In this document: positions 16,320-24,871 of the stretch, piece by piece
Layout of the letters: every line of letters begins with the position of its first letter
Position numbering within the stretch: the first letter of the stretch is position 1
Assembly: GCF_019702945.1 (NCBI RefSeq)
Contig: NZ_AP024749.1
Span: 744,001-808,000 of the forward strand
DNA length: 64,000 bases
Source: Flavobacterium okayamense
GTDB lineage: Bacteria > Bacteroidota > Bacteroidia > Flavobacteriales > Flavobacteriaceae
Direction: 5' to 3'
Notes under the pieces: model-generated
Told to the model about the DNA's origin: nothing
Database searches by the model: none
The model's input: the letters and a program-made list of their open reading frames with translations, nothing else
Translations under genes and position numbers: made by a program

Positions 16320-16952
16320 TTAATCAACTAATTTAATTAATAAAGGTTCTATTTTTCTATAATCAACATTTGGAGGTTGCTTAAATTTAATATTATTAAT
16401 AATTATAAAAGAATTCTTTTTAGCTTTCAATATTAAATCTAAAGCTTCTTTATTAATTTTATTTCCTTCTATATAAATTACTTTTTTCTTATAACTTACA
16501 CTAAAAGAGGTAATTTCTCTTGCATTATATTCAAGGTAAAAATCAGGAATTTTTAATCTAATTGTAGCATCTTTAAAATTATCTTTAAATAAAACCAAAA
16601 TTCCATTTGTTGAGTATTCATCATTAATTGTGGCAATGGGAAAAGGAATTCCTTTAATCCTAAACTCATGTTCTTCAAAAACTACAGTATCATCAATTTT
16701 AGTAATTTCTACATATACTTTTGTAGTTAAACCAGTGCCTGGAGATAAAAAATAATTTCCGTTTTCATCTTTACTAACTCCTTTTCCATAAACTTTATAC
16801 GATTTTGCATCGTTTACCGCTAAAGAAATAGGATTAGCTATTCCACGATACACCACATTCATTTTATCTAAAGCAATTACACTTTTTGTTGCCGGAATGG
16901 TATCTTGAGCGTAAATAGAAAATGAAAATAAAAGGAATATGATGTATTTCAT
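16320..16952 (-). CDS. secreted protein resembling the GldM C-terminal domain
   Basis: The 210-residue product begins with a signal peptide (MKYIIFLLFSFSIYAQ). Residues 22-45, SVIALDKMNVVYRGIANPIS, closely resemble the repeated domain at the C-terminus of GldM, a core gliding and type IX secretion protein, where a KMNVVYRG-NP segment opens each beta-sandwich domain. The rest fits one or two such domains. Full GldM is about 500 residues with an N-terminal membrane helix, so this is a stand-alone domain, not GldM itself. No other gld genes are nearby. The family call is from memory and moderately sure; any link to secretion is inference. Confidence 0.6.
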   Translation of the reverse strand: MKYIIFLLFSFSIYAQDTIPATKSVIALDKMNVVYRGIANPISLAVNDAKSYKVYGKGVSKDENGNYFLSPGTGLTTKVYVEITKIDDTVVFEEHEFRIKGIPFPIATINDEYSTNGILVLFKDNFKDATIRLKIPDFYLEYNAREITSFSVSYKKKVIYIEGNKINKEALDLILKAKKNSFIIINNIKFKQPPNVDYRKIEPLLIKLVD

Positions 16953-16969
16953 TTTAATATAGATTATGA

Positions 16970-17007
16970 GACATCTCCTCTCGAGATGACATGCTCGATG
17001 TGAAAAA
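16970..17007 (+). repeat. degenerate or composite hairpin element between two genes
   Basis: G and arm ACATC (16971-16975) pair with GATGT (16997-17001), which is followed by GAAAAA instead of GACAAA. Inside the loop is a second hairpin, CATCTC with GAGATG, followed by ACA. It looks like two overlapping or partly decayed family members. Confidence 0.5.
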
Positions 17008-17012
17008 ATTTA

Positions 17013-17702
17013 TTACTGATTGATTTCAGTATCAATTCTATTGGTTAAGTTGTTTTTCATTTTTGGAAAGAATCCTTGTAACATAAAAAACAATCCAAAA
17101 ATTAAGATAATAATACTAATAACTCGTTTTATCTTATAAATATTTTCAGCAGTTAAACGATTTTTTAATTGTTTGGCTAAAAGAATTTTAGCAACATCAA
17201 ACAACAAGTAAAAAATTAAAATTGCAGTAAAAAATATTGAAATACGTTGGGTATTCATATTCATTTGTGGTCCGTGAGTAATGATAATCATCATCCAAAA
17301 ACCAAGAACACCAATATTGATAAAATTGAGTAAGAAACCTTTGAAAAATAATCCGAGGTAATTGTTCTTTTGAATATTATCTTCATCTTTAACTTCTTCT
17401 TGTTTCTTTTTAAAATTGCGTTTAAGTAAAATGAAAGAAATTAAACCATAAGCTAACATAATTAAACCGCCAATAATAAAAAGTGTAGGATTATCTTTTA
17501 ATTGTTCTAAGAGCTTATTTGTACTTAAATATGCAATCAATATAAAAATAACATCTCCAAAAACTATTCCTAAATCAAAAGTAAAAGCAGCACGAAATCC
17601 TTTTGTAATACTAGTTTCTAATAAAACAAAAAAACCTGGGCCTATTGAAAAAGCCAATAGTAGTCCCCAGGGAATTGCCGTTAAAATATCTTCGAAATGC
17701 AA
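17013..17702 (-). CDS. LysE/RhtB-family exporter
   Basis: The 229-residue product has about six hydrophobic segments. The N-terminal segment WGLLLAFSIGPGFFVLLETS followed by ITKGFRAAFTFDLG is the LysE family signature. Proteins of this family export amino acids or similar small molecules across the inner membrane. The substrate is not predictable. A charged KKKQEEVKDED linker splits the two halves. The start codon is a TTG (17700-17702), since no ATG fits and the conserved N-terminus begins there. A candidate -7 box lies at 17757-17764. Confidence 0.85.
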   Translation of the reverse strand: MHFEDILTAIPWGLLLAFSIGPGFFVLLETSITKGFRAAFTFDLGIVFGDVIFILIAYLSTNKLLEQLKDNPTLFIIGGLIMLAYGLISFILLKRNFKKKQEEVKDEDNIQKNNYLGLFFKGFLLNFINIGVLGFWMMIIITHGPQMNMNTQRISIFFTAILIFYLLFDVAKILLAKQLKNRLTAENIYKIKRVISIIILIFGLFFMLQGFFPKMKNNLTNRIDTEINQ

Positions 17703-17756
17703 TATTTAGTGAATAGCTGTTTGTAACTAGTAATTAGTACAAATTAATTTTCTTTA

Positions 17757-17764
17757 CAAATTTA
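17757..17764 (-). promoter_or_regulatory. candidate -7 promoter box for the LysE-family gene
   Basis: On the minus strand this reads TAAATTTG, matching TAnnTTTG, 55 bases upstream of the start. The surroundings are very AT-rich, so chance matches are likely. Confidence 0.4.
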
Positions 17765-17800
17765 AAAAAAACTAACCACTAATTACTTTTCACTAATTAC

Positions 17801-18469
17801 TTATTTTGCTTGTTCTATTGTTCCACCAGCAACAATTTTCTCATTTATTTGTTTTGGATTTCCATAAATAAGAATATTTCCACCTGCGCGAACTTTAGCA
17901 TCTACAAAATCTAACGCTTTTATTTCAGCTTCTCCACCCGCATTTGCAGTAATTGTAGTATTAAGTGTAGTTAAATCTTTTGCTTCATATTTAGCACCTG
18001 AATTTACTAAAATATCAGTTATTCTGGCTGTTCCACTAATTTCTAAGATACTACCATTTCCTAAACGTACATTTAGATCAGAAAATTCAACTTCTTTTAA
18101 TACAATTTGAGCACCTTCTTTGATAATGATTTCAAATCCGTGACTTATAATTGATTCATTAGATGCAATACGAGAACCTTCATTTGCTTCCACTGCTTCT
18201 AAATTTGTATAATACAAAGTAGCAGAAATATTATCGCCTTGTAAAAGTTTAGTAAAAGGCATTCTAATTTTTAATTCGCCATTTTTATTTACTACTTCTA
18301 CATCTTTAGCACCAGAACCATTAATAATGATTTTATTTTCTGTGCCTTTAATCAATTGTAAATCAATTTGATCAAATGTGGTAACTTTTATAAAATCTCC
18401 CAATCTTTTTTCAACTTGAGAAAAAGCAACTGAGCTAACTAATAATAATGTTAAAACTATTTTTTTCAT
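17801..18469 (-). CDS. DUF2807 (head GIN domain) secreted protein
   Basis: The 222-residue product has a signal peptide (MKKIVLTLLLVSSVAFSQ). The remainder is a right-handed beta-helix-like region with repeated short strands and Gly/Asn turns (FDQIDLQLIKG, NLEAVEANEGSRI, DLNVRLGNGSILEISG, DAKVRAGGNILIYGNP). This is typical of the DUF2807 or head GIN domain family, first described as a putative autotransporter adhesin domain. Function is unknown. It lies 35 bases after rnr on the same strand and may be co-transcribed with it. A second DUF2807 protein is encoded at 38181-38927. Confidence 0.85.
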   Translation of the reverse strand: MKKIVLTLLLVSSVAFSQVEKRLGDFIKVTTFDQIDLQLIKGTENKIIINGSGAKDVEVVNKNGELKIRMPFTKLLQGDNISATLYYTNLEAVEANEGSRIASNESIISHGFEIIIKEGAQIVLKEVEFSDLNVRLGNGSILEISGTARITDILVNSGAKYEAKDLTTLNTTITANAGGEAEIKALDFVDAKVRAGGNILIYGNPKQINEKIVAGGTIEQAK

Positions 18470-18504
18470 GTTGTGTATGTTTTAAATAACAGAATGTTAA
18501 ATAT

Positions 18505-20682
18505 TTATTCTTTTTTGCGAATGTACCAAAAATCTAGTTGTTTTTTAACTAAATCGGCATTTTTAACTTTAACGTATACTTCGTCTCCTAATTGTATAAT
18601 ATTCTTTGAAACTTCACCTACTAATGCATATTGTGTTTCATCAAAAACATAATAATCGTCTTTAATTTCACGAATACGGCACATTCCTTCACATTTATTT
18701 TCAATAATTTCAACATAAATCCCCCATTCGGTAACACCTGAAATTACACCTAAAAATTCTTGATCTTTATGATCTTGCATGTATTTCACTTGCATGTATT
18801 TCACAGAATCTCTTTCGGCATTAGCTGCTAAATTTTCCATTTGTGAAGAATGCTTACATTTTTCTTCGTAATCTTCTTCGCTTACACTTTTTCCACCATC
18901 TAAATAATGCTGTAACAAACGATGTGCCATAACATCGGGGTAACGACGAATAGGTGACGTAAAGTGACTGTAATAATCAAAAGCTAACCCGTAATGACCA
19001 ATATTATGAGTTGAATATTCGGCTTTACTCATGGTACGAATAGCTAAAGTATCAACCATGTTTTGTTCTTTTTTACCTACTACATCTTCTAATAACGTAT
19101 TTAAAGATTTAGAAATAGTTTCTTTTGATTTAAAGTTTAAAGAATAACCAAATTTCTTGATCAAATTTTGTAATCCCATTAACTTATCTTCATTTGGTTC
19201 GTCATGAATACGATACACAAATGTTTTCTTTTGTTTACCTATAAATTCCGCAACTTTTCGATTGGCTAAAAGCATGAATTCTTCAATTAGATGATTGGCA
19301 TCTTTACTTTGTTTAAAGTAAACACCTGTTGGTTCTGCATTTTCATTTAAATGAAATTTAACTTCCACTTTATCGAATGATATAGCGCCATTAGCCATTC
19401 TTTTTTGGCGTAAAATTTTAGCTAATTCATCCATTTTAAGTGTAGCCTCGACTATTTCTTGTGGCGCTTGATATTCTTTTCCTGTTAAAGAAACTTCAGC
19501 TGGAATTAAACTCGTTTTACTTTCAATTATAGCTTGAGCTTCTTCGTAAGCAAATCGTTGATCGCTATAAATTACCGTTCTACCAAACCAAGAATTTAAA
19601 ACTTCTGCTTTTTGATTTAATTGGAAAACTGCAGAAAATGTATATTTTTCTTCATGAGGTCGCAATGAACACGCAAAATTTGACAATACTTCTGGAAGCA
19701 TTGGAACTACTCTATCTACTAAATAAACAGAAGTTGCTCTATTATAAGCTTCATCATCTAAAATTGTTCCTTCTTTTACATAATGGGAAACATCGGCAAT
19801 GTGAATTCCTATTTCGTAATTTCCATTATCTAAAACTTCAAAAGACAAAGCATCATCAAAATCTTTGGCATCTTTTGGATCTATAGTAAACGTTAAAACA
19901 TCACGCATATCGCGACGGTTTAAAATTTCTTCTTCAGTTATTGAAGTATCTAATTTTTTAGCATACGTTTCTACTTCAATAGGAAAATCATATGGTAAAC
20001 CATATTCGGCAAGAATCGCATGAATTTCAGTATTGTGTTCGCCTGGTTTTCCTAAAACTTTAATAACACTACCAAATGGAGAATCGGCTTTTTTAGGCCA
20101 ATCTTCCATTTTTACTAAAACAACATCGCCGTGTTCTGCATCTCCTATTTTATTTTTTGGAATAAAAATATCGGTATACATTTTAGCATTTGCAGTGGTT
20201 ACAAATGCAAAATTCTTTTGTACATCGATTACTCCTACAAATTCTTCTTTTTTACGTTCTAAAATTTCTAAAACTTCTGCTTCTGGTCGGCGAGAACTTC
20301 TTCTATTATATATATACGCTTTAACTTTGTCGCCGTCTAAAGCATGATTTAAATTTATAAATGGAACAAATACATCTTCTTCTAATTCGTCACAAACAAA
20401 ATAACCTGTTTTACGTGAAGTCATGTCTATATAACCTTCATAATATTCGGCTTTAGAAACCATTTGGTATTTACCACGATCGGTTTCATGAATTTTATCT
20501 TGAGCTTTTAATAGTTTTAAATCGCGAATAATTTCGTTGCGACTTTTAGTATCTGTTAACTCTAATTGAGCTGCAATTTGTTTATAGTTAAACGATTTTG
20601 AAGGTTCTTTTGCTAAAATTTTAAAAATTTGATTGGTAAAATCTTTTGCTTTTTTACCAAATTTTTTTGGTTTCTTACTCAT
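18505..20682 (-). CDS. rnr: ribonuclease R
   Basis: The product is 725 residues, the normal RNase R length. An N-terminal winged-helix region (about 10-75) and cold-shock domains precede the RNB nuclease domain. The metal-binding motif DPKDAKDFDDA is at residues 268-278. A C-terminal S1 domain starts near residue 640 (FLGVISGVTEWGIYVEI). The enzyme degrades structured RNA 3' to 5' and takes part in RNA turnover and stress responses. The upstream region is the 624-base gene-free, DnaA-box-like stretch, so rnr is the first leftward gene from the candidate origin. Confidence 0.96.
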   Translation of the reverse strand: MSKKPKKFGKKAKDFTNQIFKILAKEPSKSFNYKQIAAQLELTDTKSRNEIIRDLKLLKAQDKIHETDRGKYQMVSKAEYYEGYIDMTSRKTGYFVCDELEEDVFVPFINLNHALDGDKVKAYIYNRRSSRRPEAEVLEILERKKEEFVGVIDVQKNFAFVTTANAKMYTDIFIPKNKIGDAEHGDVVLVKMEDWPKKADSPFGSVIKVLGKPGEHNTEIHAILAEYGLPYDFPIEVETYAKKLDTSITEEEILNRRDMRDVLTFTIDPKDAKDFDDALSFEVLDNGNYEIGIHIADVSHYVKEGTILDDEAYNRATSVYLVDRVVPMLPEVLSNFACSLRPHEEKYTFSAVFQLNQKAEVLNSWFGRTVIYSDQRFAYEEAQAIIESKTSLIPAEVSLTGKEYQAPQEIVEATLKMDELAKILRQKRMANGAISFDKVEVKFHLNENAEPTGVYFKQSKDANHLIEEFMLLANRKVAEFIGKQKKTFVYRIHDEPNEDKLMGLQNLIKKFGYSLNFKSKETISKSLNTLLEDVVGKKEQNMVDTLAIRTMSKAEYSTHNIGHYGLAFDYYSHFTSPIRRYPDVMAHRLLQHYLDGGKSVSEEDYEEKCKHSSQMENLAANAERDSVKYMQVKYMQDHKDQEFLGVISGVTEWGIYVEIIENKCEGMCRIREIKDDYYVFDETQYALVGEVSKNIIQLGDEVYVKVKNADLVKKQLDFWYIRKKE

Positions 20683-21306
20683 TATATCTTTTTCAATTTT
20701 TGTTAAAATTACAAATAAGAAAATAGAAATAAGAAAATAGCGATTAGAATTAATAAAAAAGTAACAGTTTAAAAAGAAGAGTTTTCAACATTTATTAAAA
20801 ACAACAAAAAAAAGATTTTTTAAAAATTTAATTTTTTGGTTATGATTATAGCTTGTTAATATGTAGAATAACTTTTTTTAGAAGTTTTGGAATTTGAAGT
20901 TTTACATTTTTATAAAATTCTATTAACAACCTATTTTAAATATAAGAACTTGATTTTAAACTCATTTTTCATCTTTTGAATTTACTTATTAACAACTGTT
21001 GAAATCTACTTTACATACTTTTTTGTAGAAAACTTCATTTGTTAAAAACTGTTAATAAGACTGAAATATAGTTTTAAAACTTCACCATAAAAAAGTAAAA
21101 ATTTTACTTGATTTATCCAATCTAATTTTTGCTTATAAAATTTTAGTTATGATTTTGAAAAACTTCTTCTTTTCTATCTAAATTTATTAACAATTGTTGT
21201 TAATTTAAATTTAACTGATTATCAATGATTTATAAAAAAGAATTAACATAATAAAATTTTATCGTTGAATGTTTAAATAAATCGTTGATTTTAAATAAAA
21301 TAGTTG
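20683..21306. other. oriC: gene-free AT-rich region with repeated DnaA-box-like 9-mers; candidate replication origin
   Basis: There is no gene in 624 very AT-rich bases. The 9-mer TTATTAACA occurs exactly at 20986-20994 (+), 21050-21058 (-) and 21184-21192 (+). Close relatives fitting TTWTYAACA or one change from it lie at 20782 (+, TTTTCAACA), 20854 (-), 20920 (+), 20997 (-), 21040 (-, TTTTTAACA) and 21198 (-). TTATCCAAT at 21113 is close to the standard DnaA box TTATCCACA. Genes run mainly left on its left side and, after two more leftward genes, right on its right side. The origin call is inference; dnaA is not present nearby. Confidence 0.45.
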
Positions 21307-21831
21307 CTAAAATTTCATTTTATTTCGATATTCTTTAAAATCTTCTTGAAGAATTTTTCCATCTACTTTCCCTTTCATCTTTTTTAAGTGTTCTAAGATT
21401 ACAAAACTACGTTCGATACGTAATTGAGAACTTTTAATTTTATTTACAATATAAATAAGTGAACGTTGTACACCAGGAGTTAATTTGTCAAATAATGCTT
21501 GTCCTTCTGGATCACTGTATAAAACCTCTTCCATTTCTTCTGTTATATCAATTCCGTATTTTGATTGATCTGGTTGTAATTCTACAGAAACTTCATCACC
21601 AAAATCTATTTTTAGTTTTTTTACGATGTCTTTATTCAATAAGATATAATTAATATCACCTTTTGGCGACATAGCTCTTGAAATTGTAAGTTCATTATTA
21701 AGAGTACATTTTATACGTTTATCAGGTGCTAATTCAAGCATTTTTTCAAAAATATCATTTGGTATTACAAAATGCGGACCGTATCCTAAACTGTTTTCTT
21801 CAAATGCTTTTAAAATTCCTTTAAACTTCAT
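21307..21831 (-). CDS. YdeI/DUF1905-family protein
   Basis: The product is 174 residues from the ATG at 21829-21831; an upstream in-frame TTG would add four residues. The N-terminal DUF1905-like part has FEENSLGYGPHFVIPNDIFE and an LNKDIVKKLKIDFGDEVSVEL barrel strand. The C-terminal part (LTPGVQRSLIYIVNKIKSSQ then RIERSFVILEHLKKMKGK) matches the YdeI or bacteriocin-protection region. Members are small cytoplasmic proteins with no firm biochemical role. It follows the DUF5122 gene on the same strand, separated by a hairpin at 21845-21870. Confidence 0.75.
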   Translation of the reverse strand: MKFKGILKAFEENSLGYGPHFVIPNDIFEKMLELAPDKRIKCTLNNELTISRAMSPKGDINYILLNKDIVKKLKIDFGDEVSVELQPDQSKYGIDITEEMEEVLYSDPEGQALFDKLTPGVQRSLIYIVNKIKSSQLRIERSFVILEHLKKMKGKVDGKILQEDFKEYRNKMKF

Positions 21832-21844
21832 ACTATTAAACAAA

Positions 21845-21870
21845 TAAGGTTGGTATAATTACCAACCTTA
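21845..21870 (-). terminator. hairpin after the delta-60 repeat gene
   Basis: An 11-bp stem TAAGGTTGGTA pairs with TACCAACCTTA around a TAAT loop, 21 bases past the stop of the 21891-24383 gene. The following minus-strand T stretch is short, so termination may be incomplete, and the next gene starts 14 bases later. Confidence 0.6.
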
Positions 21871-21890
21871 AATTTACACTTTTTAATTTA

Positions 21891-24383
21891 TTAGTTTACA
21901 ATAATTTGTTTAGTAGCTTTTCCTTTATTTGTAATTACTTCTATAAAATAAGTACCTTTTGCTAAACTCGATATATTGATTTCTTGTTTTTTTTCTGTTT
22001 TTATTAATTGACCTAACTGATTATAAATATTTACTTTTTCTAATTCTTTATCAGTTGTTAAACTAATTTTTAATATTTCTGAAACTGGATTTGGATACAT
22101 ATTAATTTTCAATTTTTGATAACTTAAATTTTCAAGATTTAATAAACTATTAAAGTTTAATCTTGTTATCCTATTTTTACCCTCACCATTATATTTAGTA
22201 AATCCTCCGCCTATTAATATCTTTACTCCATCTAACAATATAGCATTTATATTATTATTATCAAAAAGCTCATACCCTGTATTGAATGAATTATCAAGTA
22301 ATCCATTGTTTTCAAGTCTTAAAAAGTTATTAATAGGAATAGAATTATAAGATTCAAATATTCCAGCTATAATTATTTTATTATCTGGCTGAATAGTTAT
22401 ATTATTAATAATAGCAGATCCAGGAAAATAAAATCCTGAACCAATATTAAATGAAGTATCAACAGTTCCGTTACTGTTTATTCTAATTAATTTATTTGAA
22501 TTATAATTATTAAAATTTGTAAAATAACCACCTAGAATTATTTTTCCATCATTTTGAATAGCAATTTTTGTTACGGTACTATCTGGAAGATATTGAATAA
22601 CTAATGAATTGTCAACTGTACCATCTTCATTTAATTTAACTAAAGTATTAGTATTAAAACCATTGAAATTAGTAAAATTACCCAAAACAAATATTTTGTT
22701 ATTTGAGTCAACTTCAAAAGTAGTAATGTAACCATTTACAGAACCAATATTGAATGAATTATCAATTGTTCCATCAGAATTTAATCTAATTAGATTATTA
22801 ACAGAAATACCATTATAATTTGTAAAACTTCCCGAAACTAAAATTTTCCCATTTGATAATACTTTTACTCTTTTTACAAAATCATTAAAACCTGACCCAA
22901 TATTAAAAGTGTTATCAATTGTTCCGTCTTGATTAATTCTACATATATAATTTTTTGTAACACCATTGTATTTAGTAAAATTACCTACTATAATTAGCTT
23001 TTCATCATTTTGCAAGTCAGCATCAACTATCTGATTATTAGTGCCTAAACCAGAATTATAAGAAAGATCAATTGAACCATCATAATTTATTTTAGCTAGA
23101 TTTCTATTTGTTTGACCATTATATTTATCAAAACGACCTAAAACATAGTATTTACTATCATTTGTTTTTAATAATTTATATACATAAGCATTACCACTGA
23201 TACCTGTTCCATTATTGAACGTAGTTATATTTCCATCAACTGTTATATTCATTAACCCAGACCTATATGTTGAATTAAAGTGAGCAAAATATCCACCAAC
23301 AAAAATTTCATTTGAATTTAGAGGTAGTAAAATCTTAATATGAAAAGGTATACCAATTGTTCCATCAACATCAATATTTCCTAAATTAAAATTGGTATTT
23401 AATGAACCATTACTGTTTAATTTTAAAATTAAATTTCTTTCAATACTATTAAAAAAATTAAACTCTCCTCCAACTATTATACTATTGTCTTCTAAAACAT
23501 TGATTGTATAACAATTTTTATCAAAACCAGTTCCAATGTTAAAATTTGTATCTAAAATACCATTTGAATTCAATCGAACAATTTTATTAGAAATAGATGA
23601 ATTGTAGTCAGTAAAGTTTCCAACAATTATTATTTCACTATTTTGAATATCTATATCCCAAACAGTTGAATTAAATCCAGATCCAATAGAAAAGGTATTA
23701 TCAATTGAGCCATCACTATTTAATCGTAAGATTCTATTTTTTGTTAATGAATTAAAAGTTGTAAAACTTCCACCAATTATTATTTTATTATCTGACTGTT
23801 CTTTTATCGCTAGAACTGAATTATTAAAACCTGTACCAATAGCAAATGAAGAATCTAGACTTCCGTCAGTATTTAATTTTGCTAATTTATTTCTGCTAAC
23901 TCCATTAACTGTGCTGAAAGTTCCACCAATTAATATTTTTCCATCACTAAGTATTTTAATTTTGGTAACATAACCATTTAAGTTTGGATTAAAACTAGAA
24001 TCAATTGAACCATTGCTATTTAATCTTACAATTCCCCATTGATTTTGACCATTAAAATTATTGATTAATCCTCCAACTAGTATTTTTCCATCGTTTTGAA
24101 TATCTAAAGACATTATTGTTCCATCAGATCCAGTTCCAACATCAAATGTTTCATCAATAGTTCCGTCAATATTATATCTACCAATTCTTCTTGGATTTAT
24201 AGTGTAATAATCACCACCAACAATTATTTTTCCATCACTTTGCTTACAAGCAGTACGAACGTAATTATCTAATCCGTCTCCGAAATAATTTCCTAAATCC
24301 GTGGAGTTAAATGTGTTGTCAATACTACCATCTTGAGAAAAAGTATTTAAAGAAATAAGAAGTACAAATAATAATTTTTTCAT
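21891..24383 (-). CDS. delta-60 repeat (DUF5122) protein with type IX secretion sorting domain
   Basis: The product is 830 residues. A signal peptide (MKKLLFVLLISLNTFSQ) is followed by about 14 repeats of roughly 50 residues with the pattern LNSDGSIDNTFxIGSGF, then DGKIIxGGxFTxxNG. This is the delta-60/DUF5122 beta-propeller signature. Residues from about 757 form a Por secretion-system C-terminal sorting domain (INMYPNPVSEILKIS, then VNIYNQLGQLIKTE and GTYFIEV). Known cargo of this type crosses the outer membrane by the type IX system and is surface-attached or released. Binding partner is unknown. It has a -7 box at 24407-24414. Confidence 0.92.
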   Translation of the reverse strand: MKKLLFVLLISLNTFSQDGSIDNTFNSTDLGNYFGDGLDNYVRTACKQSDGKIIVGGDYYTINPRRIGRYNIDGTIDETFDVGTGSDGTIMSLDIQNDGKILVGGLINNFNGQNQWGIVRLNSNGSIDSSFNPNLNGYVTKIKILSDGKILIGGTFSTVNGVSRNKLAKLNTDGSLDSSFAIGTGFNNSVLAIKEQSDNKIIIGGSFTTFNSLTKNRILRLNSDGSIDNTFSIGSGFNSTVWDIDIQNSEIIIVGNFTDYNSSISNKIVRLNSNGILDTNFNIGTGFDKNCYTINVLEDNSIIVGGEFNFFNSIERNLILKLNSNGSLNTNFNLGNIDVDGTIGIPFHIKILLPLNSNEIFVGGYFAHFNSTYRSGLMNITVDGNITTFNNGTGISGNAYVYKLLKTNDSKYYVLGRFDKYNGQTNRNLAKINYDGSIDLSYNSGLGTNNQIVDADLQNDEKLIIVGNFTKYNGVTKNYICRINQDGTIDNTFNIGSGFNDFVKRVKVLSNGKILVSGSFTNYNGISVNNLIRLNSDGTIDNSFNIGSVNGYITTFEVDSNNKIFVLGNFTNFNGFNTNTLVKLNEDGTVDNSLVIQYLPDSTVTKIAIQNDGKIILGGYFTNFNNYNSNKLIRINSNGTVDTSFNIGSGFYFPGSAIINNITIQPDNKIIIAGIFESYNSIPINNFLRLENNGLLDNSFNTGYELFDNNNINAILLDGVKILIGGGFTKYNGEGKNRITRLNFNSLLNLENLSYQKLKINMYPNPVSEILKISLTTDKELEKVNIYNQLGQLIKTEKKQEINISSLAKGTYFIEVITNKGKATKQIIVN

Positions 24384-24406
24384 AAAAAAGCTTTAATTTT
24401 ATAACG

Positions 24407-24414
24407 CAAATATA
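24407..24414 (-). promoter_or_regulatory. -7 promoter box for the delta-60 repeat gene
   Basis: On the minus strand this reads TATATTTG, an exact TAnnTTTG match 24 bases upstream of the start codon. Confidence 0.6.
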
Positions 24415-24439
24415 TTAAAAAACAACACTACTTAAACTT

Positions 24440-24871
24440 ATGATTATCTCAATTGGTAACGACCATGCTGGTCCGGAATACAAAAAAGCAATTGTTAAGT
24501 ATTTAGAACTTAACGAACACACGGTTATTAACCACGGAACTGATACTTTTGAAAGTGTAGATTATCCTGATTTTGGTCATCCAGTAGCTTATGATGTTGA
24601 AAGCGGTAAAACTGAATTAGGAATTGTGATTTGTGGTTCAGGAAATGGAATTGCAATGACCGCTAACAAACATCAGGGAGTTCGAGCGGCATTATGTTGG
24701 ACTAAAGAAATTGCACAATTAGCTCGCGAGCATAACAATGCTAATGTGATTAGTATTCCAGCACGTTTTACTTCTATTGAACAAGCTGTTGAAATGGTAC
24801 ATACTTTTTTAACAACAGAATTTGAAGGCGGTCGTCACGATAGACGTGTTCAAAAAATTGCTTGTAAGTAA
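24440..24871 (+). CDS. rpiB: ribose-5-phosphate isomerase B
   Basis: The 143-residue product has the RpiB N-terminus ISIGNDHAGPEYK and the GIVICGSGNGIAMTANK segment with the catalytic cysteine near residue 71. The conserved CW-AREHNNANVIS region and a GRHDRRV tail follow. The enzyme interconverts ribose-5-phosphate and ribulose-5-phosphate in the pentose phosphate pathway; some members act on allose-6-phosphate. The next gene starts at the base directly after its stop codon, so the two form an operon. It is the first rightward gene after the strand switch. Confidence 0.95.
   Translation: MIISIGNDHAGPEYKKAIVKYLELNEHTVINHGTDTFESVDYPDFGHPVAYDVESGKTELGIVICGSGNGIAMTANKHQGVRAALCWTKEIAQLAREHNNANVISIPARFTSIEQAVEMVHTFLTTEFEGGRHDRRVQKIACK

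Noticed and set aside
21891..24383. Regularly spaced repeats that could suggest a CRISPR array
   Set aside because: They are imperfect, in frame and encode the delta-60 protein repeats; there are no unique spacers or cas genes.
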